Source: Lunularia cruciata
Lineage: Eukaryota > Streptophyta > Marchantiopsida > Lunulariales > Lunulariaceae
Assembly: GCA_948567375.1 (NCBI GenBank)
Contig: OX419758.1
Span: forward strand, 19,783,001 to 19,847,000
DNA: 64,000 nt
Direction of reading: 5' to 3'
Shown one piece after another: positions 23,951 to 35,548 of the stretch; within the stretch, counting starts at the first letter, position 1; every line of letters begins with the position of its first letter. The notes beneath the pieces were generated by a model. That model had not been told where the DNA came from and ran no database searches. It worked only from the letters and a program-made list of their open reading frames with translations. Made by a program: the position numbers and the translations under genes.

Positions 23951-24329
23951 ATGATGAAGAAAGAATTACCTACCATATATCAGATTGAGTAGGAGGATTT
24001 AGGTTCTACCGGAGTAGATTTTGAGATTGCAGGTTGTATTATTACTTTAGTGCCAATTTAGGGTTGGGATTTAATTGGATTACTTTGCTGAAGACCTTCA
24101 AGTGAATTACCTAGAAATTTACAAAGTGGAAGTCAAGGATGAAAATCAATACAAAGAATCTTTGAGTAGCAGCAATATAGAGGGTAGGAGTTATAATCCC
24201 TCCAGCTTCAATTTAGCCAAGTTAGTCATGTAGAAGGCATTATCAATCTTGATGATTGTCATGACATTATTTTGGAGGAAAGATAGGTTCTTAATATATC
24301 CAATATAGTTTCTTTGGAGGCATATACTT

Positions 24330-25060
24330 AGTTGTTAAGAGAATACCAGGATGTATTTTCTTGGTCAATCAAATGGATGCAAAGAATCCCAAATAGTTTA
24401 GGGAGCCTCATATTGATTTGGTAGAAGGAGAAATTTCACTAGAGGCAATATCAATTGAACCCAAACTAGTTCTTCTTAGTGAAGGACAAGGTAAACAAAA
24501 CCTTACAAATAGGAATTATATTCCTAGTATTAAGTAGTGAATGGGTGTCCTTGATTGCCATTGTCCCATAAAAGAAGATTGGGGAGATTCTAGTATGTCA
24601 AGACTTGAGGAAGCTAAATGAAATTACAAAGAAGGATCATCATCCTTTGCCATTTATAGAAAAAATCTTGGATCAAGTAGAAAGACATCCTTGATGGGAT
24701 TTCAAGGTATAATCAAGTATCTTTTCAAGAGGAAGCCAAGGGAAAACAACATTCACTACCAATTGGAGAACTTATGCTTACAATCAGATGCCTTTTAGGT
24801 TGTGTAATGCCCCTTCTATGTTTCAACAAATGATGAATGCCATCCTTAAGGATTTCCTTTGGAAGTTTGTAGAAGTTTTCATTGATGAATTTTGTGTATT
24901 TGGGAAGGACAAAAATTCATCTGGAATATCTTTGCCAAATGTTTGATAGGTGTCAAATTACATATTTATCCTTACATTCAAAAGAAGTATTTTTTTATTA
25001 TGACTATTAACATACTATTAGGATACTATTAGGACATCATGTTTTAGGCAAAGTAATTAA
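24330..25060 (+). pseudogene. Reverse transcriptase region of element 3
   Basis: The linker block LLREYQDVFSWSIKWM is followed by KKIGEILVCQDLRKLNEITK, DHHPLPFIEKILDQV, MPFRLCNAPSMFQQMMNAIL and FVEVFIDEFCVFGK. These are RT landmarks of Tat/Athila type. The catalytic Asp-Asp pair is changed to Asp-Glu (IDE), and there are stops, so it is inactive. Confidence 0.7.
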
Positions 25061-25289
25061 GGTAGATGTTGAGAAGGTGAAGGTTATAACTGCCTTGGAG
25101 TCTCCCAAGAATATTTGGGTGTTACAAGCCTTGTTGGGTCATATTGGGTATTATAGATGCTTTGTGCTAGACTATGCATTGTTTGGCTACATTTCTGACT
25201 CAGTTGCTGGAGATATCCAAGCAGTATGTCTAGAACACAAGAGCAATAATCTCCATTCCAGATTTTGAAAACAGACTTTGTAGAAGCAC

Positions 25290-25670
25290 CAATGATGGGG
25301 TTCCCAAATTAGGACATCCCTTTTCACATGTATGTGGATACTTTATCTATGGCTATAGGTGTATTACTCAGCCAAAGGACAAGAAGAGAAGGATTATGCC
25401 ATCTATTATGCCAGTTTGCAATTATTTGTGGCTTAGAAGAATTATAGTACAATAGAGAAGGAAGAAAATTATGTATGCCTACAAGAAATCCAAACACTCT
25501 TTTTTGTGATATGAGTTTGTGTTTCATGTTGATTTTTATGCATTACAACATTTGGTGAAGCCAATCTTTCAAGAAGAATTGCACATTTGATTATTTTGTT
25601 GCAAGAATTTGCTTACACATGAGCTTCACATGACAATGTGGACTTCTTATCCAAGTTGGAGACTCAAGAA
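25290..25670 (+). pseudogene. RNase H region of element 3
   Basis: In pieces this reads YYASLQLFVA, a stop, KNYSTIEKEENYV, then FCVSC.LCITTF and ARLIILLQEF. It matches element 0 at 1700-2255 and the general RNase H pattern. Confidence 0.6.
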
Positions 25671-25816
25671 TAGGACCAAGATATAGATGATTGGTTCAAT
25701 AAGAAGGAATTGTATAGTTAATGGCAATGCAAAGTACTAGGTATGCAAAAAAATATCATTATTTGCATGCATACCAATGTCACAAGGGACTAGATCTGGA
25801 GTAGAGTACAATATTC

Positions 25817-26045
25817 ATGTGGAAAATGGGACCATACCAACTCAAAAACAATGTTATTTTCAAAATGGGAGAAGATGTGGTACTTTGCATGTGTTTGGAA
25901 GCATATGAAGTTGGATGGGTAATTGAGTCCTTACATTTGGAGGCATTTGGAGGACATTATGCTCTAGAGAATGTAGTGAAGAAGGTTTTGTCAGATGCTT
26001 ACAAGTGGCCAACTATGCATAAAGATACACAAGCACATTGTTGAT
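25817..26045 (+). pseudogene. Integrase zinc region of element 3 (truncated)
   Basis: This 75-codon stretch contains CLEAYEVGWVIESLHLEAFG, then GHYALENVVKKVLSDAYKWP, and ends with the H..C pair of the integrase zinc finger. The catalytic core should follow but is absent; the text breaks off at the stop at 26042. It corresponds to the minus-strand piece at 600-890. Confidence 0.6.
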
Positions 26046-26900
26046 GTACTTATAGTATAGTCAATAAGAACAGTTTTTTCCCATGAGGATACTGTTTGGA
26101 AATGCCTAAAAGTGAAGCAAAATGCACATTTTACCCCAAATCTCAATTCATTTATTTTCCCTATTTAACCTCTTGGGTAGGAACCGCTTCCCAAAGAATG
26201 TAATGTCACCATCTGTGGTACACTATAGGAAAAAGAAAATCACAAAGTAATCACTTTTATGCTAAAATGTAGCCAACATTACTCTTAAAGATGATGGTTT
26301 ATCCAACTCTAAGAGTCAATCTATTCCAAAGATGCAATGCATACAAATGTGTTGTAGCCTTCCAAAAAGGCACAATTTGCAAGACTGAACTTCTTGCTAC
26401 TTCTTGTCAAAAAAATTTGATTCCGTGGTATTGCCTGTGATGTGAGCTTCCCATCCACTTGTTGCACAAGTTCACTCCTTCAAATCATTCAGTGCACACC
26501 CTGATCAATGCAAGTATGTGCTTGGCACTAAGCATTGATCAGGTGGGGTCTATATCTCTACTTACACAATAAGAGTCCAATCATTGTATAGATGATTAAA
26601 ATAAGATAGGATTAGGATATTAAAATCAGTGATGTACAATTTAGATCAAGATCTTTCACAATTCATTTGGGATTCTAGTCTCTTTGGCTTGGAGCCAGAT
26701 TTTTACATAAGGCTGAATGCCATTGGATCTCATGTTTGTTCTTTTGTGTAATGTAGACTTTGATTACCAATAATGAGTGAACCTACTTCTTTGCAAGTTT
26801 TGTGTCCTTAATTTTGTATGTTGATTCAATGTCTAGGCAAGAATAGAGAATAGTAGGTGTAAAATTGTGAGTACCTATACAAACCCAAGAGCACTCCTCT
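26046..26900 (-). repeat. LTR-like or 3'-end sequence beside coiled-coil fragment b
   Basis: Non-coding. 26190-26320 resembles 7890-8010 in the same orientation. It lies between the truncated integrase of element 3 and the tail of coiled-coil fragment b. That is the same position, relative to the coiled-coil ORF, as the LTR-like regions at 7725-8930 and 19990-20555. Borders unproven. Confidence 0.35.
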
Positions 26901-27918
26901 TCAAGTATATACAACTCCAAGTGCAATACAATTCCAAGAGCACCCATCCTCAATACTATACAACTCCAAGAGCTAATTGACCCTAGAGGTTCTCTTCTCC
27001 AATACATACAAGGCCGAGTGCAATCATGACCAGCCTACTTAGAGTCCTCAACTATTGCACAATTATGAGAACCTAATCCTTACTAAAAGAGCGCATGTCT
27101 TACTGAAGGACTTCCTTTTGCAAGAGTGCCTTGAACTGGAACTATTGCGGATGAATGATTTTATTCACCTCTTAAGTATCTAATGAGTTGTTCTATCTAG
27201 GATTTATAACCAACTATCTCCAGCAAGAAGGTCTGGCATACTTCATTGAAATTATTATCTAGATGCTCCTTCAAGTGCAAGGACAAGCTATTCATGCATT
27301 CCTCCCTATAGGCTTGATTTTGCAAGCATTGGACCTACATCTTCAATTTGTGGTGTTTGGTCCTCAAGGCCCGCACTACTCCTTCCTTTAGCATCTCCAT
27401 GAATAGGGTTTGGGTCTCTTCTAGTTGGTGCCATGCCTTCAACTAATCTTATTCTCTTTTGCTTGACTGCCTACCCCATTTGGCCTTTTGTTCTTCTAGC
27501 ACTTGGAGGTTTTTTGCATGCTTGATTCTTTCTTCCTTTGCCTCCTTGGTGAGATGTTACAATTGAGTTGCCACTTCCTTATGGTACTCCTACATCTATA
27601 GCTCCAACATTGCTACTTGGTCATGCTTCTCCTTTCAGAGCACTCCCATTGTTGTCCACCTTTTAGCACTTCCTTCAAAGTTGGTAGTTGGCTTTCTTCT
27701 TGAACTAATCAAACTCAAGGCAAAGTGCCTTCCAATCCCCTTCAAACCTCTTTGTCTTGGATGCTTGATGATCGCATTTATTTTTATTTTTATTTTTATT
27801 ATTTTTATTTTTATGATTCTCTTTAGCTCTTGGTTTTCATGCAACAAGGCACTTACTTTCAAAGCCTCTTTCTTTTATAGATATTTGGCATTTGCCAAGT
27901 CCTTCACCAGGTCTCTAA
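26900..27918 (-). pseudogene. Coiled-coil ORF family, fragment b, C-terminal part
   Basis: The minus-strand text is rich in Leu, Glu, Lys and Gln; the stretch 27635-27862 reads VSALLHENQELKRIIKIKI. The Lys-Ile run is encoded by a TTTTTA microsatellite at 27777-27812. The piece is cut at 27919-27923 by element 2 and resumes at 35549. It probably forms a long coiled coil; function unknown. Confidence 0.45.
27777..27812. repeat. T-rich microsatellite (TTTTTA)n
   Basis: Repeated TTTTTAT-type units lie inside coiled-coil fragment b. On the minus strand they encode alternating Lys and Ile. Confidence 0.7.
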
Positions 27919-27923
27919 CCTTC

Positions 27924-28654
27924 TATAATACCAATAGCTAGACATATGATCTAGAGAAGAAATTTGGTTTGGTAACATCTAGAAGGATGTTATACATGAT
28001 GGACTAAGTAGATCAGACAAAAGTATCACCAAAAGAGTACTTCTACTAATAGGCTAGAAATTGAAACATGCTTGAAGACTTTAGAATCAATAGCCAAACA
28101 TATGATCTAGAGGTAGAATTTGGGTTGGTAACATCTACAGGCTGGTATATATAGTGTACTAAGTAGATCAGGTAGAGGAATCACCAAAAGAGCACTTCTA
28201 CTAATAGAGTAGAAACCAAAATAAGCTTGAAAACTTTGGAAGCAATTTTGGAGGCCTAAACGTATGAATTAGGCCTCAAAATGTGCCAACCCTCCCCCCC
28301 TCCCCACTAGTAGAGGAAAGGTTGGCCTTCCTCCCCTATGGTTTTCTCACCAAGAGCTTTCCAACGATACCTCACTCATGTGCTTTTGAGATTCCTACAA
28401 GATTCCCTAAAAGATTCTTTCTGGTCAATGCCTATTTGACCAACCAGATAGGACCAGGATCGACATGTCACCCATCTAAGCAAGTAATCTAAAGGTGGAG
28501 TTTGTTGACACATCACGTATCAATGTACCTAATCCTATGGTGGAGCTTCTTTGGAGGAGATCCTCTTCAGCTATATAATAAAGAGAAGATGCTCCTTTGG
28601 AGCACCGGAGTTTGAGTGTGAAACTTATGTTTTCTTTTTTGTGTTTCTTTTACA
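27924..28654 (+). repeat. 5' LTR of element 2
   Basis: It starts TATAATACC (from TGTAATACC) and ends in ACA just before the primer site. Near its end it lacks a short piece (CTATCCTTGGAAT) present in the 3' LTR. CCTTC precedes it. Confidence 0.85.
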
Positions 28655-28655
28655 A

Positions 28656-28667
28656 TGTTATCAAAGT
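28656..28667 (+). promoter_or_regulatory. Primer binding site of element 2 (decayed tRNA-iMet type)
   Basis: TGTTATCAAAGT stands one base after the LTR and corresponds to TGGTATCAGAGT with two or more changes. Confidence 0.65.
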
Positions 28668-29219
28668 GGTGTTTCAATCCAAGAGAGCGGATCACCCCTC
28701 TTGGAAGAATATATGCTATTGAGATTGGCTAATTTTGGGGAGAAAAAACCATAGAGCAATTGATAGGTTAGGAGTGTTTTTGAGAGAGGATGGGATGGAG
28801 GCTCATGGAGGACAATTTCTTGCATCCCATTTTCTATTCTTGAATCCATTTTACATCAAGATCATGTACATCTAATGAGAACAAGTGAGAGTTTATCTTG
28901 TTTACCATCTTGGAGTAGAGTCATGGACATAGTGATGAACTCACCAAACCCGGTGATTCCACTTGTAGTGATTTACAATAGAGAGTGGGATTTGACAGTT
29001 TACATTTTGTTGTGATAGATCTAAATGTCTCAAAATCCTCTCCCTTTCAACACTCAAGTAGAAATACATTACGTAGTTAGACCAAAAATTATGTTTAGGG
29101 ATTTCATAGTTAAGCATTTTGGTGAAGAATATTATCAAAGAGTGATATCTTCTGAAATTCCAATGGTAGTCCCAATAGTTCATGCACTTCCTGAGTGATC
29201 ATATTAACTCTCTATTGAC

Positions 29220-30290
29220 ATTGGAAGGAGCGAGTGAGCATTTGCAAGAACCATGGCTTTGCAATTGTAGGAACTGATGCAAGGAATGTAGAGGATGTTG
29301 AACAAGTTTTGAGAGATCAAGATGACCATGGAGGCATTACAAAATCAAGTACAAACCTTCAAGAATGATCAAAAAATGCAGGAATGAGAACGGTCTCAAA
29401 GCCCAATACCTACAATTGAAGTACTTGGAGAGGCACTTGTGCCTATGATATCAAACCTGACCAATGATGAAGCCACATTGTTACTACAAATGAAGAAGAC
29501 TTGCAATATCAAGCCTTACAAGGAGCATTGTGCTATGGGAGTAGTGGAGAATTGGATCTTAGAATGAATCAATACTTTCCAATTGTTCTCAACAAAGATC
29601 ACCGAGCATGTCACGGGCGTGTTTGCATGTGGGTACTTGACCAATAAAGCACTCACATGGTATGATGCTTGGGAATGATCAATGTTAGCAAAAAGAAAGG
29701 AGGTCACATGGACAACAATGCAAGGACTTTTGAAGAATTTTCAGTTTGTGGATTCCGTGCAAATGGCTAAAATCCAACTATGGGGATTGAAACAAAAGAA
29801 TAGCATACAAGAGTACATGAAACCATTTTTGGATATACAAGTTGCAATATTTGACATGAGTCCAATAGAGGCTTTAGACAAATTCAAATGAGGGTTGAAG
29901 GACCAGATTTGCCAAGAAGTCATGGTACAAAATCCTCACATTGTGTTTGAAGCCATTGCTTGTGCTCAAAGTATAGTAGGGGCACTTGGAGGAGGTGAAG
30001 GAGTAGTTCCATCTCAATATTATTGGGCAAAAATACCATACATGGGTGGACCAACACCTATGGAATTGGGCAACCTTTGGTTTTGAGATAGAGGAGTATG
30101 ATCGCTTCAAGGAGAGTGGGGATGGGTGGACGAACAAAGAGATGGAGTCCTACGAGGAGAAGGAACTTAAGGAGAACAACATCATTGCTACAATTGTGGT
30201 TGTATTGGGCACATATCCATCAATTTTTGTGCTTGTCTCCCTAGAGGCCCTCGGCCTTCATACATGTGATCTTTGAACAACATGGAGTGA
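29220..30290 (+). pseudogene. Gag region of element 2 with zinc knuckle
   Basis: Stretches such as 29682-29891 (TWTTMQGLLKNFQF, SIQEYMKPF) match retroelement capsid text. A knuckle reading HHCYNCGCIGHISI is at about 30184-30225, with CYNC and GH in place and the final Cys displaced by mutation. Stops are frequent. Confidence 0.65.
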
Positions 30291-30334
30291 TGTACTAAAG
30301 AAGAGGATGCAAAATTCACCTCAGAAAATAGAGA

Positions 30335-30529
30335 TTGCCAATAAAGGTACCTCACGGCCTTACTAGCTCAATAGGGAAGTGGAAAAGTGAGGGGAGGAAG
30401 AAGATTAGTGCGCAAAGATCCAGAAAGGCAAACTCACAATTGATTGTTGTGAATGGGGTCCTAGAAGACAAATTACTGAGTATTGATAGATCTTGGAGCA
30501 ATAAAGAATTTCTTATCTCGCTTTGCTAC
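30335..30529 (+). pseudogene. Protease region of element 2, split by a solo LTR
   Basis: This is the counterpart of 14249-14400 in element 1. The coding text runs up to the codons for a cysteine-rich stretch near 30525 and continues at 31262 after the nested LTR. The D-S-G motif has decayed here as well (LLSIDRSWSNKEFLIS). Confidence 0.55.
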
Positions 30530-31258
30530 TATAATACCAAGATCTAGCCATATGATCTTGATGTGAAATTTGGTTTGGTAATATCTGGAATGATATTATA
30601 AATGATGGAAAAAATAGATCAAATAGAAGTATCACCAAAAGAGTACTTCTACTAATAGGGCAAAAACCAAAATAGACTTGAAAATCTTAGAACCAATAGC
30701 TAAACATATAATTTAAAGGTGAGAATTGGTTAAATAACATCTAGAAAGATGTTACACATGATGGACTAAAAAGATCAAAAAGGAGTATCACCAAAAGGAG
30801 ACTTCTACTAATAGAGTAGGAACCAAAATATGCCTAAAATCTTTGAAGGCAATTTTGGAGGCCTAAACGGATATATTAGGCCTCAAAAATATGCAGACTC
30901 TTCCCCATCACTCAATGGAGGAAAGGTTGGCCTTCCCACCTCCTGCTTTGTCTCATTGAGAGCTTTCCAATGGTACCTCATCCATGTGATTTTAAGATTC
31001 CTATAGGAAGATTCTCTACAAAATTCCTTCTGGTCAAAGCTTGTTTGATCAACCAGATAGAATCAGGACCAACATGTCACCCATCCAAGTAAGTAATCCA
31101 AAGGTGGAGCTTGTTCACATGTCATCTACCTATGTGCCTAATCCTATGGTGGAGCTTTCTTGGAAGAGATTTTCTTTGTCTAGGTGCTCCTTTAGAGCAT
31201 TGGATGATTGAGTGTAAAATTTGTGTTTTCTCTCTTCTCTTGTCCTTGGAATATTACA
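30530..31258 (+). mobile_element. Solo LTR of the element 1/2 family nested in element 2
   Basis: This 729-bp sequence matches the LTRs of elements 1 and 2 and has no internal region. The flanks GCTAC (30525-30529) and ATTGC (31259-31263) both derive from GTTGC, the uninterrupted sequence visible in element 1 (ttTGTTGCAATAAG on its coding strand). The 5-bp target duplication has therefore drifted by C/T and G/A changes. It arose by insertion and later LTR-LTR recombination. Confidence 0.8.
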
Positions 31259-31261
31259 ATT

Positions 31262-31700
31262 GCAATAAGATTGGGGATGGATCTAGAGAAAGATGAGAGC
31301 AAAGAAGTAGAGTTACCTAATAGGCAAACATAGAAGATTGAGTCATTATCTAGAAGGATAACAATCTCTATAGGAGAATATCAAGAAGCAATTGAGTGGT
31401 GAGTGATACAATTAGCTTGTTTTGATGTAATCTTAGGCATGCCTTAGATGCATCAATACAACCCTATGGTAGTTTGGAAGAAGTAAGTAGTGAGAACTTG
31501 CCAATGGATGATCAATGGGATTAGAAAATAATCACATAGGCAGAAATCGCCTCTCTATATCACAAGGACAATAGCTATTTGTAAGACAAATAGATGTTTC
31601 ATGGGTCTAATAAGAGAAGTCAAGAGTGCACAAATTGATGCACAAATTCATGAGAAATTGAAGGATGTGGTAAATGAGTTTCAAGATGTCTTCCTAGATG
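31262..31700 (+). pseudogene. Protease C-terminal region of element 2
   Basis: Piecewise this reads YQEAIEW, FDVILGMP, a stop, NPMVVWKK, the counterpart of 13943-14221 in element 1. It continues into the protease-RT linker DVVNEFQDVFLDDLP. Confidence 0.6.
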
Positions 31701-32490
31701 ATCTACCTTGAGGATTACCACCAAAATGGATAGTAGATCATAAAATTGAGATACTTTGGGGGAAGACACCTCCTTGTAAGGCCCCATATTATCTATCACC
31801 TCATGAGTTAGAAGAGTATAAGGCTCAAATTGAGGATATGCTGCAAAATAGAGTATATCCAACCCAATGTATCACCATATAGTGCTTTTGTCTTGTTTGT
31901 GAAGAAGGAAGATGGTACAATGCGCATGTGCATTGACTATTGGGGTCTCAATCAGCAAATAGTGACAAACAAATACCCCTTATCCCGCATGGATGACCTA
32001 TTTGATCAACTCAATGGAGCAAGACACTTCACCAAACTGGACTTGTAGAGCAATTACAATCAAATCTAGATTATAGAGGAAGATGTAAACAAAACTACCT
32101 TTTGAACCAAGTATTGCCACTTTGAGTACCTTATGATGCCATTCGGCCTCACCAATGCACCTGCCACTTTCATGAGTTTGATGAATGACATATTTTAGCC
32201 ATATTTGGATAAGTCTATTATTGTCTTCCTAGATGACATCTTAGTATATGGTAGGACATGAAGGAACACAAATAACATCTATGAGAAGTCCTCCAGATTC
32301 TAAGATAGAATCAATTGTATCAATCAATCCAAAATCTCAAAGTATGAGTTTAGCAAGTCCAAAGTAGACTACTTGGTGCATAGAGTAAGTGTAGAGGGTA
32401 TCCAAGTATTAACAGATAAAATAGAGGTCATTCAAAATGGAGCACTCCAAAAAATCAGACTCAACTCAAGAGCTTCTTGGGGTTGATGGG
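31700..32490 (+). pseudogene. Reverse transcriptase region of element 2
   Basis: The open stretch 31830-32048 reads [20 protein letters not shown], then [20 protein letters not shown], then FTKLDL. The later block SIIVFLDDILVYG near 32215-32255 keeps the catalytic Asp-Asp pair. Stops and a frameshift are present, and the text ends in a hairpin at 32492. Confidence 0.75.
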
Positions 32491-32491
32491 G

Positions 32492-32870
32492 TTCTATCAT
32501 TAGTTTTCCAAGGACTTCTCCAAGGTAGCACAGCCTTTAATATTAAAGGCTATTAAAGGATGGGTTTAATATTAAAGGCTATTAAAGTCTGTGCTACCTT
32601 GGAGAAGTCCTTGGAAAACTAATGATAGAAGGCATCTACAAGTTGCTTCTTGCCTTCCACATAGGTGATTGTCATGTTGAATCATTGTTGCCACTTTGCC
32701 TACCAAATTTGGCGACGAGATAGATCTTTTTGTGTCTCAAGGTCTCAACTTTTGAGAGAAGTATGCAATTGGATGCCACCCATCATGCCACTCCTGTTTC
32801 AAGACTGCTCCTATTGCTACACTTGATGCATTGGTAGCCAATTTGATACTTGGCAAGGGGAAGAAGTGGA
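32492..32870. repeat. Perfect 42-bp hairpin followed by an inverted copy of downstream RNase H sequence
   Basis: Arms 32492-32533 and 32589-32630 are perfect reverse complements. The loop contains two direct copies of a 23-bp block (32536-32558 and 32565-32587). Positions 32631-32745 are then the reverse complement of 33196-33310, and 32746-32850 that of 32963-33065, with few or no mismatches. This is an inverted duplication with an internal deletion, typical of template switching. It destroys the RT-RNase H junction. Confidence 0.85.
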
Positions 32871-32905
32871 TGTGGAGAACCGCACAAGAGTAAGCCTTTT
32901 AAGAA

Positions 32906-33370
32906 TTGAAGGATGCCTTGCTACATGCACCAATCTTGAAATGGAATGACCCAAAATGTCCAATCAAATTGGCTACCAATGCATCAAGTGTAGCAATAGG
33001 AGCAGTCTTGCAACAGGAGTGGCATGATGGGTGGCATCCAATTGCATACTTCTCTCAAAAGTTGTTATTGGCAAAATGCAATTATCATACCATAGAGTGA
33101 GAAGAGCTAGCCATTGTCCTTGCAACCAAGCATTGGAAGCACTACCTTGGCAAGGAGGTATTTGTAGTGGAGATAGACTACAAACCTCTAGTCTACCTTG
33201 AGACACAAAAAGATCTATCTTGTTGCCAAATTTGGTGGGCAAAGTGGCAACAATGATTCAACATGACAATCACCTATGTGGAAGGCAAGAAGCAACTTGT
33301 AGATGCCTTCACCCAAATTTCAACAAAAAACAATTTGGTGGTAAAGGTCAAGATGAACCCTAAATTCTAG
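32906..33370 (+). pseudogene. RNase H region of element 2
   Basis: This reads CPIKLATNASSVAIGAVLQQ, then PIAYFSQKL, CNYHTIE, a stop, ELAIVLATKHWKHYL, then FVVEIDYKPLVYLE and LVDAFTQI. All are RNase H landmarks, with the catalytic TDH changed to IDY. Confidence 0.7.
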
Positions 33371-33399
33371 CCAAAGATTTTAGCTACTACAAAAACAGA

Positions 33400-34560
33400 T
33401 CCATAGATTGTAGGAGCTCAATCATCCAAAGGCATCACCAGTAAACAAGGACTAACTTTTTGTGATGGTAAATTATGGATCCCAAATGCCCCAGAATTAT
33501 GCACCACCATCTTAGCAAAATGTCATGATTCCGCCATTGCATGTCATGTTGGAGTGGACAAGACCTTAGATCCAATCTAGCACAATTACTATTGGACCAA
33601 GATGAATAAAAATGTGATGGAATATGTTCAAAGTTGCCTACTTTATCAAAACAAAGCTTCTAATCAAGCTCACATAGGACTCCTGCAATAACTCCCTACT
33701 CCTACACAATGTTGGGAACAAGTGAGTATAGATCTAGTTTGTGAATTACCCAAGACCACCTCAAGGTTTGACTCCATCATAGTATTTGTTGACCAACTCA
33801 AAAAAATGATTCATGTATGCCCTATCACCAAGGATGAGACGGCTCCACAACTAGCTTAGTTGTATTAAGATGAAGTCTTCTCTCACCATAGCCTATCTTG
33901 AGTGCTCATCACCAATATAAGCACTAGTTTGTTTTGGAGGACACTCTTTAGTTTCTTCAAAACCAAATTGGCCATATCTACGGCTTACCATCTATAGACC
34001 GATGGCCAATAGAGTGGGCTAATTGCACTATTGAAGATACATTTTGGAGCTTTACCTTAGATGAGCAAGAGAGGTGTAACACTTTTCTCCATTGGTGGAA
34101 TTTACCTACAACAATTAAGTTAATGCCTCCACCCAAGTCACACCATTCTTCCTCATGTATGGAAAGCATCCTTTCACACCTTTGAGCTTGATGACAATCT
34201 TTTGGTGACTACCAAGGTTGATGATGTCAACTCTTTTGTTTTGATAATACAACAAGACGTGGAGAACGCCAAGAATAGTTTACAAATTGCCAAAAATTGA
34301 CAAAAGCAATATGTCAATGCACACTATAGGCACATCTGCCTATGGTATGGAGGGAGATCAGTTTGGTTTTCAACAACCAACCTCACATTTTTTGGCCCTC
34401 GTAAGCTCAAACCTTGTTTTATTGGGCCTTTTTCTATTCTTTGTCAAATTAGTGTTGTGGCCTATCACCTCTAGTTACCATTACACACGAAGATCCATCC
34501 AATATTCTATGTCTTCCTAATACTTAGATATGTCTCCCAACCAGGATATTGTCCCTCTAT
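33400..34560 (+). pseudogene. Integrase region of element 2 (broken)
   Basis: This starts with the zinc region (PELCTTILAKCHD, IACHVGVDK, YVQSCLLYQNKAS) and the core start WEQVSIDLV. It then reads STAYHL, a stop, and DGQ, corresponding to STAYHPQTDGQ. Multiple stops and frameshifts. Confidence 0.7.
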
Positions 34561-34597
34561 GGAAGACATTTGACCTTGCCCAACACTCATTGATGGC

Positions 34598-34795
34598 ATG
34601 GAGGAATACAAAGTCGAACGCATTCTCCAAAAATGCATCCATGGTACTTGTCACCTACATGTAGAATATCTCATAGAATGGAAAGGTTACCCACTATATG
34701 AGGTGACATGGGAGCCAACAACCAACTTGACCCACGCACCATTGTTAGTGAAATCTTTTGAGCAACAGCTTCATAACAAGGATATTGCGTCTTAA
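34598..34795 (+). pseudogene. Chromodomain of element 2
   Basis: This is the best-kept domain of the element, 65 codons: EEYKVERILQKC, then CHLHVEYLIEWKGYPLYEVT, then WEPTTNLTHAP. The aromatic cage positions (Y, W, and the third aromatic residue near WEP) are present. Chromoviruses use it at the integrase C-terminus to guide insertion. Confidence 0.8.
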
Positions 34796-34808
34796 AAGGA
34801 AGGAGGTT
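34792..34808 (+). promoter_or_regulatory. Polypurine tract of element 2
   Basis: AAAAGGAAGGAGGTT directly precedes the 3' LTR. Confidence 0.75.
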
Positions 34809-35543
34809 TATAATACCAATAGATAGACATATGATCTAGAGATAAAATTTGGTTTGTTAATATCTAGAAGGATTTTATACATGATGGACTAAGTAGATCA
34901 GACAAAAGTATCACCAAAAGAGTACTTCTACTAATAGGCCAAAAAAAACATGTTTGAAGACTTTAGAATCAATAACTATACATATGATCTAAAGGTAGAA
35001 TTTGGGTTGGTGACATCCATAAGGATGGTATACATAATGGAATAAGTAGATCAAGTAGAGGTATCAAAATAACACTTCTATTAATATGGCAAAAATAGGC
35101 TTAAAAACTTCAAAGGCAATTTCAAAGGCCTAAATGAATGAATTAGGCCTCAAAAATGTACAAAATCCCCCCCCCCCTTGCAAAGGAAAGGCTGGCCTTC
35201 CCTCTCCCTTGGTTTGTCTTGCCAAGAGCTTTCCAAAAATACCTCACCCATGTGATTATGAGATTCCTACAAGAAGATTCTCTAAAAGATTCCTTTTGGT
35301 CAAAGCCTATTTGACCAACCAGATAGGACCAGGACTAACATATCACCCATCCAAGCAAGTAATCTAAGGTGGAGCTTCCTCACATGTCACCAATCCATGT
35401 ACCTAATCCTATGGTGGAGCTTCTTGGAGGAGATCCTCTTTGGCTATATAATAAAGAGAATGTGCTCTTTTGGGGCACTTGAGTTTAAGTGTGAAACTTA
35501 TGTTTTCTTTTCTTTGTTTCTTTGCTATCCTTGGAATATTACA
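34809..35543 (+). repeat. 3' LTR of element 2
   Basis: 735 bp, starting TATAATACC and ending TATTACA, followed by the target duplication CCTTC. A run of ten C is at 35168-35177, in the same place as homopolymer runs in the other LTRs. Confidence 0.85.
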
Positions 35544-35548
35544 CCTTC

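Larger units (their letters stand above)
20556..26045 (+). mobile_element. Degenerate Ty3/gypsy retrotransposon body, Athila/Tat-like (element 3)
   Basis: The plus-strand order is primer site, gag, linker, RT, RNase H, then the integrase zinc region, with stops throughout. It is the counterpart of minus-strand element 0 and shares its linker, RT, RNase H and integrase wording. The integrase is cut off at about 26045, and sequence of the minus-strand coiled-coil ORF side follows, so the 3' part is missing. Confidence 0.7.
27924..35543 (+). mobile_element. Full-length chromodomain Ty3/gypsy retrotransposon (element 2) with nested solo LTR
   Basis: LTRs lie at 27924-28654 and 34809-35543, with a tRNA-Met primer site after the first and a purine tract before the second. 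CCTTC is duplicated at 27919-27923 and 35544-35548. The inside carries gag, protease, RT, RNase H, integrase and chromodomain on the plus strand and is the same family as element 1. A same-family solo LTR sits in the protease (30530-31258), and an inverted duplication disrupts RT/RNase H (32492-32870). Frames are broken throughout. It splits coiled-coil fragment b. Confidence 0.9.

Noticed and set aside
32492-32630. Hairpin as a microRNA precursor
   Set aside because: It is part of a larger inverted duplication inside a retrotransposon. A perfect 42-bp stem is better explained by template switching.
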